Assembly: GCA_963784065.1 (NCBI GenBank)
Contig: CAWAQA010000003.1
Location: 496,001 to 560,000, forward strand
Direction of reading: 5' to 3'
DNA: 64,000 nt
Source: CAWAQA01 sp963784065
Lineage (GTDB): Bacteria; Acidobacteriota; Vicinamibacteria; Vicinamibacterales; UBA2999
The notes under the pieces are model-generated. The model was not told where the DNA came from. It did not search any database and worked only from the letters and a program-made list of their open reading frames with translations. Below are positions 19,224 to 28,485 of this stretch, in pieces. Made by a program: the position numbers and the translations under genes. Each line of letters opens with the position of its first letter. Position 1 is the first letter of the stretch.

Positions 19224-19328
19224 TGGCCTGTCTCTTCGGAATGACTACCGGCCGCTCCGTTGTCGCGGCCGGAGATCGCGCTCGGAGGCCTGTTATGGGT
19301 AGTCCAATCAGTCTGGACGGTCCACTAG
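19220..19328. mobile_element. Miniature inverted-repeat element, copy 2 (109 bp)
   Basis: It begins CTAGTGGCCTGTCTC, ends GGTCCACTAG, and shares ACTACCGGCCGCTCCG and TTGTCGCGGCCGGA with copy 1 at 11208-11338. The last CTAG is also the start of another left end, CTAGTGGCATGTACCT (19325-19340), which is not completed. No coding capacity. Confidence 0.7.
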
Positions 19329-19364
19329 TGGCATGTACCTCGACTAGTCGGGTGTGAGCCAGCC

Positions 19365-20991
19365 GTGGTGGAAACATCACACACGGCGGCACCGAGGCCT
19401 CGACGCGCTTCGGTCCCGGCGTGGCTCGCTGCCGCGGGCACGGTGCTGTTCGCGCTCGTCGCCACCGCCAACGGCGCCGGCTACCGCTACGGCGCCTCCG
19501 ACCAGGCGTTCTACATCCCGGTGGTGCTTCGCGCGCTCGACCCCGCCGCGTTTCCTCGCGACGCCGCCCTGCTCGACGCGCAGGGACGTTACATGGCAGT
19601 CGACGAGATCTTTGCCGGCGCTGCTGCGTTCGACCGGGACATCCACCGAGTCCCTCTTCTTCGCCGCGTACCTGCTCTCGCTCGCGCTGATCTCGGCGGG
19701 GCTCGTCCTCATCGGCTCACGGGTCTACAGCAGCCCGTGGGCGATCGCCGCACTCGGGGCGGCGTTCACGTTGCGCCATCGTATCCCGCGGACCAGCGCC
19801 AACTCCTTCGAACCCTACTTTCATCCGCGGATGCTGGCGTTCGGCATAGGCCTGCTGGCAACGGCGGCCGTCCTCCGCCGCCGGTCGTGGCTCGCCGTCG
19901 GCCTCGTTGCGGTGGCCGCCCTGGTCCATATCACGACCGCCATGTGGTTCGCCGTGATGCTGGGCGTCGCGCTCGCCATCCTCGATCGACAGATGCGCAG
20001 ACGTGCGGTGGCCGCCGCCATCGCGGCGGCCGCGGCAGGCCTCTGGGCCTTCGCCACCGGGCGCCTCGACGCGCCGCTCGCGCCGATGGACGAGGTCTGG
20101 CTGCAGGCGGTCGCCACAAAGGATTCGCTGTTCGCCACCGCGTGGCCGGTCTGGGCGTGGACGATGAACCTCGCGTTCCTCGGCCTCCTCTGGTGGGCGC
20201 ATCGCCGGCGGACACGGGACGGCGTGGCGAGCGCCGAAGACGAGGCGCTGGCCTGGGGTGCGACGGCACTCGTCGCGCTCTTCCTCCTGACGCTGCCACT
20301 GGTGGCAATCGGCGCGTCGCTGGCGGTGCAGCTCCAGATCTCGCGCGTCTTCTGGCTCGTGGACCTCGTGGCGCTGATGTATGTGGTGGCGGTCGTGGCG
20401 GACTCGCCTTCGCGGAGCGATGGGGCTTCGGTCGCGGCGCGTCAGCCTCAGGGAGCCGATGGAGCTTCCGGCTCGGTGCACCAGCCCGAGAGCGCCGATG
20501 TGGCTTCCGGCTTCAGCCGGAAGATCCAGCGCGCACGTGCCGTCGCCGCCGTGCTCATCGCCGTTGCCGTCGCGCGCGGCGCGTACATCATGCTCGTCGA
20601 GCGCCCCGAGCGGGCGCTGTTCGCCGTCCACACGCCGGATTCTGCATGGGAGGACGCCATGCGCTGGGTCGCGCGTCAACCGGCGCGCGCGCACATCCTG
20701 GCCGATCCGGGTCACGCATGGAAGCACGGCACCAGCGTCCGCGCCTCGGGCGGGCACGACGTGTTCCTCGAGGAAGTCAAGGATTCGGCACTCGCCATCT
20801 ATTCGCGCGACGTCGCGTCCCGCGTCGTCGAGCGAACCGCGGCCATCGGCGACTTCGGGGCGATGACCTCCGATAGCGCGCGCGATCTGGCGCGCCGCTA
20901 CGACCTGGACTATCTCGTCAGCGAGGCCGACCTGCCGCTGCCGGTCGTCTATCGCAACGCGCAGTTCCGCATCTACGCCTTGAAGCGATGA
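19365..20991 (+). CDS. Polytopic membrane protein of unknown function (one frameshift)
   Basis: About 541 residues after bridging one extra base near 19645. It starts at GTG, close after the miniature element. About nine hydrophobic helices are visible, with a DQAFYIPVVLRALDP motif after the first helix and a soluble C-terminal domain of ~140 residues (DSAWEDAMRWVARQPARAHILADPGH, LARRYDLDYLVSEADLPLP). The layout resembles glycosyltransferase-C-type or DUF6798-like membrane proteins, but I cannot assign an activity. A cytoplasmic or periplasmic loop contains an in-frame 39-base tandem repeat. Confidence 0.7.
20425..20523 (+). repeat. In-frame 39-base tandem repeat inside the membrane protein
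   Basis: GCTTC words recur at 20425, 20464 and 20503, exactly 39 bases apart, giving 13-residue protein repeats (GASVAARQPQGAD, GASGSVHQPESAD, VASGFSRKIQ). The third unit contains the genome-wide palindrome CTTCCGGCTTCAGCCGGAAG (20504-20523), so a mobile intergenic repeat appears to have been absorbed into the coding frame. Confidence 0.65.
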
Positions 20992-21027
20992 TGCGGGCAA
21001 CCTTCACTCACGCGAACCAGGTACGTA

Positions 21028-21136
21028 GGGGCCGGCTTCAGCCGGCCCGAATCGTGCCGGCGCGCGAATCTTCCGGCTGAAGCCGGAAGCCACAAGCGAC
21101 CTCGCGCCACACGTGGCTTCCGGCTTCAGCCGGAAG
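21028..21136. repeat. Three REP-like palindromes
   Basis: Perfect or near-perfect 20-base palindromes lie at 21028-21047 (GGGCC-type arms), 21070-21089 and 21117-21136 (CTTCC-type arms). All share the core CCGGCTNNAGCCGG. They fill the gap between convergent genes, where they could also act as transcription ends. Confidence 0.7.
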
Positions 21137-21209
21137 ATCCGGCGCCGGAGGCATCAACGGGAGGAAGTCTCGCCCTGTGTCTCTGTGGTTCGTGAAAGCA
21201 ACCGACGCC

Positions 21210-22762
21210 TCATAGAACTGAGGCTTCGTCAGCCGCCTGCCTCAGCTTGAAGCGCTGGATCTTTCCCGTCGCCGTCTTCGGCAGCTGCGGGACGAATTCA
21301 ACCCAGCGCGGTCGCTTGTACTCCGCCAGCCTGTTGGTGACCCACCGTTGCAGCTCCGCCGCCAGCTCGCGAGTGCCCTCGACACCATCGTTCAACACCA
21401 CGTATGCGGCCGGCTTGGTCAAGCCGTCGTGATCCGAGCGCCCCACCACGCCGCACTCCATCACGCCGGGATACTCGACGAGCACGTTTTCCAGTTCGAC
21501 GGGACTGACCCAGATGCCGCCAACCTTGAGCATGTCGTCGGAACGTCCCGCGTACCAGAAGTAGCCATCCTCGTCCTGGACGTACTTGTCGCCGGTCCGG
21601 ATCCAGTGGCCCTCTATGGCGTCCTTGCTCTTCTCGTGCCGGTTCCAGTACGCCGCGCAGGTGGAATCGCCGCGGATCAGGAGGTTGCCGATCTCACCAC
21701 GCGCCACGGCTTCGTTCTGTTCGTCCACGACGCGCGCTTCGTAGCCCGGAACGACGACGCCACTGGATCCGGGCTTGACGGCGCCGGGGCGGTTGGAGAT
21801 GAAAATGTGGAGCACCTCCGTGGAGCCGATCCCGTCGAGAATTTCCACGCCGAATCGCTGCTTGAAGCGCTCGAAGAGCGCCGCGGGGAGCGCCTCGCCC
21901 GCCGACACGGCGTGACGGATCGAGGACAGGTCGAAATCGGCGCCCTCGCGCCGGTGCGCGAGCAGCATGCCGAAATTGGTCGGCACCGAAAAGAACAGCG
22001 TGGGCCGGTGGGCCTCGATCACCGAGTAGACATTGGCGGCGGTCGGCAGCGCCTGGCCACAGGATGGTCGTGCCGCCGACCGCAAAGGGGAAGTACATGC
22101 CGTTGCCAAGGCCGTACACGAAAAAGAGCTTCGCTACGCTGAAGCAGCGGTCCTTCGCGGTGATCCCGAGCACGCCTTTCGCGTAGGCATCGGCACAGGT
22201 CACCATGTCATGGTGCAGGTGCACGCACCCCTTCGGAAAACCGGTACTGCCCGACGAGTACCAACCAGAACGCCGCATCGTCCTTGCTGGTTGGCTCGGC
22301 CTCGAGCTCGGGCGATGCGCTCGCCATCAGATCGGACAGGCCCTTCCCCGCGATAACCACCTCTCGTAGGTAGCGCAGCCTTGCCCGTGGGATCGCCTCG
22401 ATCTGTGGCGACAGGGCTTCGCTCACGATGACCACGCGCGCGCGGCTGTCGTTCAGGACGTACTCGTAATCCGGCGTCTTCCACAACGTGTTGACCGGAA
22501 CCGCAACCGCGCCGATCTTCAGCGCGCCGAAGAAGCAATAGATGAAGTCTGGACCATCGGGGAGCAGGATCAGGACCCGTTCCTCGATGCGGACGTGCAG
22601 GTGATCGCGAAGTGCGCCTCCGACACGGTTGACGCGCTCTGCCAGTTGCGCGTACGTGACGCGCTCTGCTCCGCATTCGATGGCCAGGTCCGCGCCACGC
22701 CCCTCGATGACGTGGCGGTCCACGAAATACGTCGCCGCATTGAACGCATCCGGGATGGTCAT
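21210..22762 (-). CDS. Benzoate-CoA ligase family protein (two frameshifts)
   Basis: About 517 residues after bridging single-base breaks near 22265 and 22055. The AMP-binding motif YSSGSTGFPKGCVHLHHDM is followed by family-typical KLFFVYGLGNGMYFPFAVGGTTILWPG and PTLFFSVPTNFGMLLAHR, then YWNRHEKSKDAIEGHWIRTGD and the C-terminal lysine in KTATGKIQRFKLR. It should make benzoyl-CoA (or a ring-substituted analogue) from the acid, ATP and CoA. That product feeds the boxB/boxC steps encoded about 28 kb away. Start chosen at the ATG giving TIPDAFNAATYFVDRH. Confidence 0.85.
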
Positions 22763-22900
22763 GGGTGTGAACTCGCGGCGCTTGGAACTCCGGGCTTCGG
22801 CCGGCTGACATCGGCCCGGACCCCCGGAGACCGGCAGCCACGAGGGGTCGGCGTGAACGATACTCCAAAGCGCCAATACGGATATGCTGGGGAACAGCCC

Positions 22901-23725
22901 ATGCAAATCGCGCAGACGGTTTCCGCCATCCGTGAGCATCTGGCCGCCCGCCGGCGCGACGGGGCGACGATCGGCCTCGTGCCGACGATGGGCGCGTTCC
23001 ACGAGGGGCATGTCGCGCTTTTCGAGGCGGCGGGGCGCGAGTGCGACGTGGTGGTCGTCAGCCTGTTCGTGAATCCGGCGCAGTTCGGTGATCCCGCCGA
23101 CCTGGCCGCCTATCCCCGTGACCTGGCGCGCGACGCAGGCATCGCTCAGGCAAGCGGTGTCGATTACCTGTTCACCCCGGAGGCAGCCGAGGTCTACGCC
23201 CCGGGACACGCGACCTGGGTGGACGTCGGCGGCGCCGCCGAGGGCTTCGAGGGCGACTTCCGGCCGGGCCACTTCCGGGGCGTGGCCACGGTCTGCGTCA
23301 AGCTGTTCAACATCGTGGCGCCCCGGCACGCGTACTTCGGACAGAAGGACGCGCAGCAGGTCGCCGTCATCCAGCAGGTCGTGCGCGATCTGAATCTCGA
23401 CGTGACCATCCGGGTGATACCCACGATCCGCGACGCCGACGGACTCGCGCTGTCGTCGCGCAATGCCCGCCTCTCCGCGCACGAGCGCGAGCTGGCGCGG
23501 GCGATTCCGCAGGCGCTGTCCGCGGGCGCGGCGGCGTACCGCCGCGGCGCCGATCCTGTTGCCGCCGCGCAGCGGGAGCTGCAGGGGCTCGACACCGACT
23601 ACGTGGCGGTCACCACGTTGAACGGCCTTCGCGCCCTGGTGGTCGCCGCACGCGTCGGCAGGACGCGCCTCATCGACAATCTCCCTCTGGACGACTCCAC
23701 GGCGCCGTCGGGGCAGCCCATATGA
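22901..23725 (+). CDS. panC: Pantoate-beta-alanine ligase
   Basis: 274 residues. The adenylate-forming motif PTMGAFHEGH is at residues ~31-40, followed by VSLFVNPAQFG, DYLFTPEAAEVYAPG, FRPGHFRGVATVCVKLFNIV, YFGQKDAQQVAVI and the LSSRNARLS loop. It condenses pantoate and beta-alanine to pantothenate. It overlaps panB by four bases (ATGA), a clear two-gene pathway operon. It diverges from the benzoate-CoA ligase. Confidence 0.96.
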   Translation: MQIAQTVSAIREHLAARRRDGATIGLVPTMGAFHEGHVALFEAAGRECDVVVVSLFVNPAQFGDPADLAAYPRDLARDAGIAQASGVDYLFTPEAAEVYAPGHATWVDVGGAAEGFEGDFRPGHFRGVATVCVKLFNIVAPRHAYFGQKDAQQVAVIQQVVRDLNLDVTIRVIPTIRDADGLALSSRNARLSAHERELARAIPQALSAGAAAYRRGADPVAAAQRELQGLDTDYVAVTTLNGLRALVVAARVGRTRLIDNLPLDDSTAPSGQPI

Positions 23726-24588
23726 ACAGCTCATCGAAAGTCTTTCCCGGGACGCTGCGCGATGCCGCCACGCGCGGCCACAAGATCGCGATGATCACGG
23801 CGTACGACGCGCCCAGCGCGCGCCTGGCCGATCGCGCCGGCGTCGACGCCATCCTCGTCGGCGACTCCGCCGCGATGACGGTCCTCGGACTGGACTCCAC
23901 CGTCGGGGTCACGATGGACGAGATGATGGTGCTGACGCGTGCGGTCTCACGCGGCGCGCGCCGGCCCTTGCTCGTGGCTGACCTGCCCTTCGGCGCCTAC
24001 CAGGTCTCCAACCGCAGCGCCGTGGCCAACGCCATCCGCTTCGTCCGCGAAGCCGGCGTCGACGCCGTCAAGGTGGAAGGGGCCGGCACCACCATCAGGC
24101 GCGCCGCCGCGATCGTGGCCGCGGGCGTGCCGGTGATGGGTCACGTCGGGCTGACGCCGCAGACCGCGACGATGCTGGGCGGCTATCACCCGCAAGGCCG
24201 GACGGCCAACAGCGCCGCTCGCCTGCTGGAGGACGCGCAGGCGCTCGAGGCCGCAGGGTGCTTCGCGGTGGTGCTGGAAGCGGTCCCGGCCGAGGTCGCC
24301 GCGCGCGTCACAGATGCCGTGAGCATTCCGACGATCGGCATTGGCTCGGGCGCCAGCTGCGACGGCCAGGTCCTCGTGTGGCACGATCTCCTCGGCCTCA
24401 CCACCGGTCACCTGCCGCGCTTCGTCAAGCAGTACGCCCGCCTGGCCGACCAGATCGTCGCCGGGATCGAGGCCTACGTGGCGGACGTCCGCGCCTCGAC
24501 GTTCCCGGCAGACACACACACCTACCGGATGTTCAACGGCGAGCTTCCGGCATTCCAGAACGCGCTCAACGAACCGTCGGATACGTGA
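23722..24588 (+). CDS. panB: 3-methyl-2-oxobutanoate hydroxymethyltransferase
   Basis: 288 residues of the PanB (beta/alpha)8 barrel: KIAMITAYDAPSARLAD, DAILVGDSAAMTVLG (Mg-binding Asp), VADLPFGAYQ, VKVEGAGTTIRRA, VMGHVGLTPQ and IGIGSGASCDGQVLVWHDLLG. It adds the hydroxymethyl group from methylene-tetrahydrofolate to ketoisovalerate, the first committed step to pantothenate and CoA. The 3' end overlaps the opposing M20 gene by about 23 bases. Confidence 0.96.
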   Translation: MNSSSKVFPGTLRDAATRGHKIAMITAYDAPSARLADRAGVDAILVGDSAAMTVLGLDSTVGVTMDEMMVLTRAVSRGARRPLLVADLPFGAYQVSNRSAVANAIRFVREAGVDAVKVEGAGTTIRRAAAIVAAGVPVMGHVGLTPQTATMLGGYHPQGRTANSAARLLEDAQALEAAGCFAVVLEAVPAEVAARVTDAVSIPTIGIGSGASCDGQVLVWHDLLGLTTGHLPRFVKQYARLADQIVAGIEAYVADVRASTFPADTHTYRMFNGELPAFQNALNEPSDT

Positions 24589-26134
24589 TACCGAGCTGCT
24601 CCAGATACGTCGGGTAGCGCTCCGCGTCGTAGTAGTACTTCTTCAGCTCCGGCCGATATCGCTCGAGCGTCTCGCGATTCAGCCACGTCGGCGGCGGCGT
24701 GTCGCGGTCGAGCAGCGGCGTGTACTTCACGTCCTTCGTCTGCTCCGCATTGAAGTACTCCCAGGCCTGCTTGACCAGCTCGGGCTTCGTCAGCAGGTCC
24801 AGGATTGTCATCGCCTGCGCCTTGGCGCCCGCCACGACCCCCTTGTGCGCGATCGGGGTCGCCATCGCAATCGCGTTGGCCCAGTTGTGGCCCGGCAGCC
24901 CGGGAATATTCGACGGGTAGCGGAGCGAGATGGTCGGGACCGTCCAGGAGACGTCGCCGATGTCATCGGAGCCGCCGCCGCGCTTGTCCTCGTCCTTGAC
25001 CGACTCCTCCATCTTGGTCAGCTCGCTGTCGAGCCCCTTCTGCATCGGCGAGCCGATCTCCTTCTGCAGCGCGCGCGCCAGTTTCTGATCGTCCTCGCTC
25101 CACGCCGGCATGCCCACGTGCCTGATGTTGGCGTCCATCGCCTCGGCCACCGGCTTGTTGTAATGCTGCGGCCACGCCGCGCCGAGAATCCGCGACGTGA
25201 ACGTCGTGGAGGTCATGAGCGCCGCGCCCTGGGCCATCTTGTTGCCGAAGTCCCACATCTCCTTGATACCCGGATACTCGGTTTCGCGGAAGTAGTACCA
25301 GACCGTGGCATTGGACGGCACGACGTTCGGCTGGTCCCCGCCGTTGGTGACGACGTAGTGGGAGCGCTGCTGGATGCGAAGGTGCTCGCGCTTGTAGTTC
25401 CAGGCGATGTTCATCAACTCGACCGCGTCGAGGGCGCTGCGGCCCCGCCACGGCGCCCCGGCGCTGTGCGCGCTCTCGCCGCTGAACGTGTACTCGACCG
25501 ACACGAGGCCGTTGCCGCCGGCCGATCCCCACCCGGTCTTGAAGTTGCTGTCCACGTGCGCGAACAGGCAGACGTCAACGTCCTTGAACACGCCCTCGCG
25601 AACGAACCAGGCCTTCGACGCCAGCAGTTCCTCGGCGACGCCGGGCCAGAGCATCAGCGTGCCCGGCAGCTTGTCGCGCTCCATGATCCGTTTCACCGCG
25701 ATGGCCGCGACGATGTTGAGCGGCATGCCGGCGTTGTGGCCTTCTCCGTGACCCGGTGCGCCCTCGATCATCGGCGCGCGGTACGCGACGCCCGGCTTCT
25801 GCGACGCCTGCGGGATGCCGTCGATGTCGGCTCCCAGCGCGATCACCGGCTTGCCCGATCCCCACGTCGCCACCCAGGCGGTCGGTATCCCGGCGACGCC
25901 GCGCCGGATCGAGAAGCCGTTCTTCTCGAGGATCGACGTCAGGTAGCGCGAGGTCTCGACCTCCTGGTGCCCCAGTTCACCGAAGCTGAAGACGGTGTCC
26001 ACCATCACCTGGACCATCTTCGCCATGCCGTCCACGCTGGAGACGACTTCCTTCTTGTAGCCGTCGGTGCGGGCCTGCGCCGCGGCGGTATCGGCGGTGA
26101 GCAGGACCGCCGCGAATATCAGTGCACGTCTCAT
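24566..26134 (-). CDS. Secreted M20-family amidohydrolase, AbgB-like
   Basis: 522 residues with a signal peptide (cleavage near TAAAQA). The M20 metal sites are visible in ALGADIDGIPQ, GHGEGHNAGM and GVAEELLA, and the dimerisation domain in EYTFSGESAHSAGAPWRGRSALDAVEL. Length and motifs fit the aminobenzoyl-glutamate utilisation protein B / carboxypeptidase branch. The substrate is probably an N-acyl or peptide amide outside the cytoplasm. The start overlaps the upstream DinB-like stop (ATGA), so the two form an operon. Confidence 0.85.
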   Translation of the reverse strand: MRRALIFAAVLLTADTAAAQARTDGYKKEVVSSVDGMAKMVQVMVDTVFSFGELGHQEVETSRYLTSILEKNGFSIRRGVAGIPTAWVATWGSGKPVIALGADIDGIPQASQKPGVAYRAPMIEGAPGHGEGHNAGMPLNIVAAIAVKRIMERDKLPGTLMLWPGVAEELLASKAWFVREGVFKDVDVCLFAHVDSNFKTGWGSAGGNGLVSVEYTFSGESAHSAGAPWRGRSALDAVELMNIAWNYKREHLRIQQRSHYVVTNGGDQPNVVPSNATVWYYFRETEYPGIKEMWDFGNKMAQGAALMTSTTFTSRILGAAWPQHYNKPVAEAMDANIRHVGMPAWSEDDQKLARALQKEIGSPMQKGLDSELTKMEESVKDEDKRGGGSDDIGDVSWTVPTISLRYPSNIPGLPGHNWANAIAMATPIAHKGVVAGAKAQAMTILDLLTKPELVKQAWEYFNAEQTKDVKYTPLLDRDTPPPTWLNRETLERYRPELKKYYYDAERYPTYLEQLGITYPTVR

Positions 26135-26664
26135 GTCGTCCTCAATTTTCTGCCGATGTCATCGAGTACGCCGGGATGAAGCTCCTTCGTCGCCCACAGG
26201 ATCTGCCCCATGTGCGTGGCGTTGTGGTGCGACACGTGTAAGAGCACCTGCACGAACGTCGTCGTCTTCCCCGTCCGGTCCGTCGTCTGCATCATCTGCG
26301 ACGGCTCGAGCCCGTTCAGCACGCCGGCGACCGCCCGGGACGATCCGTCCCATATCTCGCGGACCTGTTCCTTCGAGTAACCGCCGCGAACCGAGAATTC
26401 CTGATCGCGGTCGCGGGCGACCGTGCGCCCGCCGATGATCTCCTCGACGTAATACCGGTTCGAGAAGGCCAGGTGCAGGACGAGGTTGGCCGGCGAGTTC
26501 GCCTCGTCGTTTGGCCGCCACCATAACTCCTGCTCGGTCAGGACGTCGAGGCACGCGTTGATCTGGCCCGGGAAGTCCTGCAGCAGCCGGATCTTCAGGA
26601 TGTGCAGCACGGTCGACTCGAGCGTCCGCTCCATTGACTGGATGATATTCTGAAACGACCGCAT
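26131..26664 (-). CDS. DinB/DUF1572-family protein
   Basis: 177 residues with a four-helix DinB-like bundle. Candidate metal ligands are His in NLVLHLAFSNRYYVEE and in LLHVSHHNATHMGQIL. The first ATG (26664) shares a CATG with the divergent hydrolase start; an internal ATG at 26634 (MERTLEST) is an equally plausible start. It is translationally coupled to the downstream M20 peptidase gene. Role unknown. Confidence 0.8.
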   Translation of the reverse strand: MRSFQNIIQSMERTLESTVLHILKIRLLQDFPGQINACLDVLTEQELWWRPNDEANSPANLVLHLAFSNRYYVEEIIGGRTVARDRDQEFSVRGGYSKEQVREIWDGSSRAVAGVLNGLEPSQMMQTTDRTGKTTTFVQVLLHVSHHNATHMGQILWATKELHPGVLDDIGRKLRTT

Positions 26665-27703
26665 GGGATTCCAACCGTCGGATTACCGACCGCGATTTGC
26701 CGGCGGTCACACGCAGACGCTGTACGCGTGGGCTCGCCGCCGCACCTTCCCCCGGCTCCCCGGCCCCGAGGCACGCTACTTCGACGTGGCCGACGATGCG
26801 CGCGTGCTGGCGCATTGCCATTGGCACGGGCGGCGGCAGGAGCATCCGACGCTGCTGCTGCTGCACGGCCTCGAGGGATCCAGCGTCGCCCACTACATGC
26901 GCGGCATTGCGGACAAGGCGTGGGCGGCCGGGTGGAACGTCGTGCGACTGAACCAGCGAAACTGCGGCAGCACGGAGCACCTGTCGCGCGGCCTCTATCA
27001 TTCCGGCCTCACGCACGATCCGCTGTTCGTCATGCGCGAGTTGATCGCGCGTGACGGCATCCGCGCGATCGCGATTGCCGGCTACTCGCTCGGCGGCAAC
27101 CTGGCGCTGAAGCTGGCCGGTGAGCTGGGCGATGCCGCGCCGGCGCAGCTCGCGGCGGTCTGCGCGGTCTCGCCGACGCTCGACCTGGCTCGCTGCGTGG
27201 ACGCGCTCGAGCGGCGGACGAACTACCCCTATCAGTGGAACTTCGTGCGCAACCTCAAGGCGCGCATGCGCCGCAAGGCGGCGGCATTCCCCGCCGATTA
27301 TTCGCTCGAGGCGCTTCGCCGCGTCTGGACCGTGCGCGGGTTCGACGAGGCCTACACCGCGCCGCATCACGGCTTTCGCGACGCCGCGGACTACTATCAC
27401 AGGGCGAGCGCGATCCGGGTCGTCGATCGTATCCGTGTGCCGGCGTTGATCGTGACGGCCGAGGACGACCCGTTCGTGCCGGTCGAGCCGTTGCGGGATC
27501 CGGCGGTGGCCGGCAACCCGAACGTCACGGTCGTGGTCACGCGGCACGGCGGGCACTGCGCATACGTGGAGCGTGCGGCAGGCGAGTACGACGGGTACTG
27601 GGCGGAGCGGGAGGTCGTCAGGTTTGTCGAGGCGCAGCCTAGACGTTCCATCAGCATCCGGCCGAACTCCGGACCCTTCCCTTCTTCTTCGTGCTTGAAG
27701 TAG
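26663..27703 (+). CDS. YheT-family alpha/beta hydrolase
   Basis: 346 residues. It begins with the YheT-type DYRPRFAGGHTQTLYAW segment, which is diagnostic of this subfamily. The oxyanion stretch is LLLLHGLEGSS, the nucleophile Ser142 lies in GYSLGGNLALKLAG, and the acid and base are in TAEDDPFVP and RHGGHCAYVE. These are esterase-like hydrolases of uncertain substrate. The natural family end is near residue 325; the last residues run over the opposing DUF72 gene. Confidence 0.88.
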   Translation: MGFQPSDYRPRFAGGHTQTLYAWARRRTFPRLPGPEARYFDVADDARVLAHCHWHGRRQEHPTLLLLHGLEGSSVAHYMRGIADKAWAAGWNVVRLNQRNCGSTEHLSRGLYHSGLTHDPLFVMRELIARDGIRAIAIAGYSLGGNLALKLAGELGDAAPAQLAAVCAVSPTLDLARCVDALERRTNYPYQWNFVRNLKARMRRKAAAFPADYSLEALRRVWTVRGFDEAYTAPHHGFRDAADYYHRASAIRVVDRIRVPALIVTAEDDPFVPVEPLRDPAVAGNPNVTVVVTRHGGHCAYVERAAGEYDGYWAEREVVRFVEAQPRRSISIRPNSGPFPSSSCLK

Positions 27704-28335
27704 ACGAACACGTCGCCGCATCCTGCCGTCCGTTCCCGGATGACGTCGGCCCAGCGCACGATGTCGGCGGGCGTGTACCCCTCGTCTCGCAGTCGGAAGT
27801 AACCGTAATCCGCCGTGATCTCCACCGGCGTGGAGAGCTTCTCGCTGTCGGCCACGCAGAGCGCCAGGTTGCGCGCGCGCAGCCTGGCGTAGATCTCCTC
27901 GTCGAGCCACGAGGCGTGGCGGAACTCGAAGGCGGCGCAGACGCGCGGCGGAAAGGCCTCGAGAAATGCGTCCAGGAGCGCGACGTCCTTCTTCAGATTC
28001 GGCGGAAGCTGAAACAGCAGGGCGCCGAGCTTCGGGCCGAGTGAGGCCGCGGTCTCGAGGAACTGGCGGACGCGATCGCCGCAGTCGCGCAGCCGCGCGT
28101 CATGCGTGATCCGTCGTGGCGCCTTCAGCGTCAGCTTGAATCGCTCCGGCGTGGCCTTGCTCCACCCCTCGAGAATCTTCTCGTTGGGCGCCCGGTAGAA
28201 CGTGTAGTTGATCTCGACGGTGGGAAACCGCTCCGCGTAGTACGGCAGCATCTTCGCGGCCGGCAGCGTCTCGGGATAGAAGCTGCCCTTCCATTCGGGG
28301 TAGTTGTAACCGGACGTTCCGACCCAGATGCTCAT
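27397..28335 (-). CDS. DUF72-family protein (probable frame error at the C terminus)
   Basis: The frame encodes 312 residues, of which the first ~235 are a clear DUF72 TIM-barrel: WVGTSGYNYPEWKGSFYPE, VEINYTFYRAP, FKLTLKAPRRITHD, GALLFQLPPNLKK, FEFRHASWLD and YFKHEEEGKGPEFGRMLMERL. The rest is antisense to the YheT hydrolase and has no DUF72 character. A TAG two frames away right after MLMERL suggests the true end is near 27640. Function unknown; the family is sometimes called YecE. Confidence 0.8.
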   Translation of the reverse strand: MSIWVGTSGYNYPEWKGSFYPETLPAAKMLPYYAERFPTVEINYTFYRAPNEKILEGWSKATPERFKLTLKAPRRITHDARLRDCGDRVRQFLETAASLGPKLGALLFQLPPNLKKDVALLDAFLEAFPPRVCAAFEFRHASWLDEEIYARLRARNLALCVADSEKLSTPVEITADYGYFRLRDEGYTPADIVRWADVIRERTAGCGDVFVYFKHEEEGKGPEFGRMLMERLGCASTNLTTSRSAQYPSYSPAARSTYAQCPPCRVTTTVTFGLPATAGSRNGSTGTNGSSSAVTINAGTRIRSTTRIALAL

Positions 28336-28389
28336 TCGAATGGCGAGTGTACACAGCAGCCGGGCTGCGCGAGCACGGCAGCGCGGCAG

Positions 28390-28462
28390 ATTCTCTCCGG
28401 CTCAAGCCGGAAGGCACGGCCCTTCTGCCCGCTGCCCGCTGTCCGTGCTGCCCGCTGCCGAT
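28390..28462. repeat. REP-like palindrome plus GCCCGCTGCCCG repeat
   Basis: TCCGGCTCAAGCCGGA (28396-28411) is a shortened copy of the CCGGCTNNAGCCGG palindrome. It is followed by several CTGCCCGCTGCCCGCTG words. They occupy the divergent gap between the DUF72 and SCO-like genes, so the SCO promoter must lie within or beside them. Confidence 0.55.
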
Positions 28463-28485
28463 GAAAAGTTGCTAGATTAGAGGGG

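Noticed and set aside
27397..27640. C-terminal extension of the DUF72 protein
   Set aside because: It is antisense to the YheT hydrolase, has no DUF72 features, and a stop lies in another frame right at the expected family end; a frame error explains it.
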